32,387 nucleotides of DNA from Eubacteriaceae bacterium. GTDB taxonomy: Bacteria; Bacillota; Clostridia; Lachnospirales; Lachnospiraceae. Made by a program: the position numbers and the translations under genes. Location of the stretch: the NCBI GenBank assembly GCA_910574915.1, contig CAJTCR010000058.1:1-32387 (forward strand), in the 5' to 3' direction. A model generated the notes under the pieces. It worked only from the letters and a program-made list of their open reading frames with translations. It was not told the DNA's origin and did no database searches. Positions 31,878 through 32,387 of the stretch are shown one piece after another (the first letter of the stretch is position 1; each line of letters begins with the position of its first letter).

Positions 31878-32387
31878 CTATTTCAGGAAGTCAGGGATCT
31901 GATGCTCTTTCTTTTGCGTAACAGGATTTTCTTTTTGATGGGAAAACCACTTTTCGTTCCAATCCCGGATATGCCTGTTTACGGTTCCCTGTGAAAGTTC
32001 AGCATACCGTTCTGTTGTGGAAATCGAGGAATGTCCGAGGAAATTTTTGATTGCCATAATCGGTACCCCGGCTTCCAACATATGTGTGGCAGTCGTATGC
32101 CTCATGGTGTGCGGGGTGTAGCGTTTTCCCAGGAACATTTCCGGATACCCGGCTCTTGCGAGCGCGATATATTTTTTATAAATCTCCTCAATACAGGAAA
32201 TGCTCATCTTCGGATGGGTCTGGCTGGAAAAGATGTAGGCCTCCAACCGACCGGCCTTTCCCGTTTCCTCCAGATATCGTTCCAAGAGAGTTCCGCTAGG
32301 CCTTGCAATCACGATCCTCCGGGTTTTGTTTCCCTTTCCAGTAATTGTAAGCTTATAGAGGTTTTTCTCGGCCAGGAAGTCCCTGAC
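31878..32387 (-). CDS. Tyrosine recombinase/integrase, C-terminal part (runs off the window)
   Basis: The frame is open to the last base of the window, so the gene starts to the right of it. The visible 169 residues are the catalytic domain: a Lys in the beta-hairpin (LTITGKGNKTRR), HTMRHTTATHML (H-x-x-R), LGHSS, and the nucleophile Tyr in STTERYAEL. The family is XerC/D-like phage-type integrases. The C-terminal ~30 residues after the Tyr are Lys/Gln-rich. Stand-alone recombinases like this serve integrative elements, recombinase trios, or DNA-inversion switches; the repeats just downstream fit any of these. The GTG at 32312 is internal and not a start. Confidence 0.85.
   Translation of the reverse strand, partial: VRDFLAEKNLYKLTITGKGNKTRRIVIARPSGTLLERYLEETGKAGRLEAYIFSSQTHPKMSISCIEEIYKKYIALARAGYPEMFLGKRYTPHTMRHTTATHMLEAGVPIMAIKNFLGHSSISTTERYAELSQGTVNRHIRDWNEKWFSHQKENPVTQKKEHQIPDFLK

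Overview
The window looks like chromosome of a low-to-mid GC Firmicute, most likely a gut Clostridia of the Lachnospiraceae type. The signs are strong AGGAGG ribosome sites, VanRS/BceRS-like sensing with large FtsX exporters, TnpV/serine-recombinase mobile modules, MobA/MobL relaxases, MocR-type regulators and a lantibiotic-immunity style transporter run by an ECF sigma factor. It is an accessory region: a patchwork of intact cargo genes separated by remnants of several mobile elements. No rRNA, tRNA or CRISPR array was seen.

Layout. (1) 250-5520: an intact response regulator / histidine kinase pair and an ABC ATPase / two-module FtsX permease, bracketed by three related palindromes containing GTGACATTT that look like operators. 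(2) 5528-7700: a broken ABC exporter containing a 166-bp MITE-like element, an IS200/IS605 transposase, and the tail of a mobilization-type gene. (3) 7794-15280: a GNAT acetyltransferase; TnpV pieces and one complete TnpV; a divergent MocR regulator and MATE efflux pair; a sigma-like gene behind two tandem terminators; a relaxase lacking its catalytic part; and a serine recombinase cut after its catalytic half and joined to a TnpV tail. (4) 15372-18772: small HTH protein, small charged peptide, AraC regulator, a transglutaminase lacking its catalytic core, a zinc-ribbon (KTR) fragment, a CPBP-like membrane protein fragment, and an intact Lnt-like nitrilase/acyltransferase. (5) 18769-20640: debris (glutamate 5-kinase, relaxase, ArdC-like and other conjugative-element fragments). 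(6) 20682-24338: a compact, overlapping operon of ECF sigma, zinc anti-sigma, and a BcrA/LanF ATPase with two LanE/LanG-type permeases. (7) 24372-30316: a regulator remnant and a decayed defence-type island. It contains a frameshifted helical protein fused in frame to the front of a type III restriction helicase, a small inverted segment that separates the helicase start from its body, a frameshifted, nonsense-mutated and truncated Mod methylase, and an intact AlbA_2/RecG-like ATP-binding regulator with a striking promoter palindrome. (8) 30390-32387: start of a MobA/MobL relaxase, a GNAT gene, a highly structured non-coding stretch with an oriT-like site of the MobQ (RSF1010) type, and the C-terminal half of a tyrosine recombinase running off the right edge.

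Functionally, the intact parts are mostly cell-envelope and antimicrobial-peptide responses (RR/HK/FtsX exporter, ECF/LanFEG-type transporter), drug efflux (MocR/MATE) and acetyltransferases, carried between mobilization and recombination modules. The most unusual signals are the inverted segment in the type III restriction locus, the promoter palindrome whose 12-base unit also encodes a repeat inside the gene it precedes, the oriT candidate, and the in-frame MITE.
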